This document shows, in pieces, positions 5,756 through 6,465 of a stretch of 6,465 bases of DNA. Under the pieces are notes generated by a model. It saw only the letters and a list, made by a program, of their open reading frames with translations. It did no database searches and was not told where the DNA came from. Source of the stretch: an uncultured Erysipelotrichaceae bacterium. GTDB taxonomy: Bacteria > Bacillota_I > Bacilli_A > Erysipelotrichales > Erysipelotrichaceae. A program made the translations under genes and the position numbers. The stretch spans positions 1 through 6,465 of the forward strand of contig CALBJM010000242.1 of assembly GCA_937893225.1 (NCBI GenBank). Direction: 5' to 3'. Each line of letters starts with the position of its first letter. The first letter of the stretch is position 1.

Positions 5756-6465
5756 GATGATTTGATTATCAATGATTCTATCTCTTTCGACTCTATCTGC
5801 AACATCTAGTTTATATTTTAAATTTTGTTCATAATGCATAGCAAACAGTTCTGCATATAAAATATCTAATATAAGATTTACAGATTCCATTGAAGAAAAT
5901 CCATAAATTTTAGAAAACGATCTTTCTCTTGTACACAATCTTAATGTGACGTCTGCTGCTTTAGACAAAGAATTATCCCCAATACTTGTTATTGCAATAA
6001 TAGGAACATGATTTTCTCTTAAATATCGAACAAACTTTAACAATGTAGGTGATTCACCTGAATAGGAAATACATATGGCACAATCTTTTTCTGTTGTCAT
6101 AATAGCATCATGAAACATATTATCTTGCACCGGATCAATAAATGCTCTTTTATTGATCCTACGTAATTTAAAAATAAATGATTCCGCAGGATAATTCATA
6201 TCTCCTAAACAAAATAAACGTATTTCTCTACTTTTATGCAACAATACAGTCGCTTTATGTAATTCAGCATGGGAAATCAAATTCATTGTATCTTCAATAC
6301 TTTCTTGATGAAGCGTAGCAATTTTACCAGCAATCGTTGTTATTGAATCTGTTGAAGAAAACGGAATATTCGCATCAATATTCTGAAAATGACTATTAAG
6401 ATAATGCGTTTCTTCTAAGAAAGCTTTCTTAAATTCTTTCCAACCTGAAAACCTAATTTTTTTGT
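5741..6465 (-). CDS. RpiR/MurR-family regulator with SIS domain (N-terminus outside window)
   Basis: The minus-strand frame is open to the window edge, giving about 241 C-terminal residues. The first visible residues, KKIRFSGWKEFKKAF, match the end of the RpiR helix-turn-helix region, followed by the usual linker (IPFSSTDSITTIAGKIATLHQESIEDT) and a SIS phosphosugar-binding domain. The SIS core is ICISYSGESPTLLKFV, about visible residues 131-146, and PIIAITS follows. The Met at 6284-6286 is internal, because family-typical sequence continues upstream of it. About 45-50 residues of the DNA-binding domain should lie beyond the edge. RpiR proteins bind sugar phosphates and repress or activate carbohydrate genes. 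Here it converges on the XRE operon and may relate to the glycosidase gene or to genes outside the window; its effector is unknown. Confidence 0.9.
   Translation of the reverse strand, partial: KKIRFSGWKEFKKAFLEETHYLNSHFQNIDANIPFSSTDSITTIAGKIATLHQESIEDTMNLISHAELHKATVLLHKSREIRLFCLGDMNYPAESFIFKLRRINKRAFIDPVQDNMFHDAIMTTEKDCAICISYSGESPTLLKFVRYLRENHVPIIAITSIGDNSLSKAADVTLRLCTRERSFSKIYGFSSMESVNLILDILYAELFAMHYEQNLKYKLDVADRVERDRIIDNQIIKEDT

Noticed and set aside
1..6465. Search by eye for CRISPR repeats, tRNA genes, insertion sequences, attachment sites and riboswitches
   Set aside because: No regularly spaced repeats, cloverleaf signatures, transposase motifs or long conserved leader structures were recognisable; intergenic regions are too short for most of them.

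Overview
The window is AT-rich and looks like a chromosomal segment of a low-GC Gram-positive bacterium (Bacillota; a gut Erysipelotrichia-like or clostridial host would fit, but this is inference). The evidence is the AGGAGG-type ribosome binding sites, a cre-like operator, hairpin-plus-T-run terminators and the gene families present. No rRNA, tRNA, insertion sequence, CRISPR array or phage gene is visible.

Layout. At the left edge (1-180, minus strand) a new transcription unit begins: a very strong Shine-Dalgarno sequence precedes a GTG-started ORF that is cut off after nine codons, and a tiny ORF ends inside that ribosome binding site. A hairpin at 190-231 separates it from a complete minus-strand MATE-family multidrug/toxin exporter (244-1617). 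A 110-bp intergenic region (1618-1727) holds divergent promoters for the MATE gene and for a plus-strand family 1 glycosidase (1728-3191), a BglA-type 6-phospho-beta-glucosidase. The glycosidase promoter carries a cre-like site and a perfect 12-bp palindrome. A strong intrinsic terminator (3217-3252) ends that gene.

Next comes a two-gene plus-strand operon: an MFS exporter of the macrolide-efflux/EntS-like type (3353-4618), overlapped by 20 bp by a gene for an XRE-type helix-turn-helix regulator with a long helical, TPR-like C-terminal domain (4599-5726). Its promoter has a perfect -10 box, a poor or widely spaced -35 and an inverted repeat at the -35 region. Converging on this operon, and separated only by a short shared hairpin, is a minus-strand RpiR/MurR-type regulator (5741 to beyond 6465). 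It has a SIS phosphosugar-binding domain; its DNA-binding N-terminus lies outside the window.

How they may work together. The glycosidase cleaves phosphorylated beta-glucosides that must arrive through a PTS transporter encoded elsewhere; the cre-like site suggests catabolite control. The RpiR regulator is a possible sugar-phosphate sensor for it, but nothing in the sequence proves that link. The MFS gene and the XRE regulator look like a self-regulated efflux unit. I see no clearly new system. The least conventional parts are the stacked mini-ORFs at the left edge and the exporter-regulator operon with its palindromic promoter.
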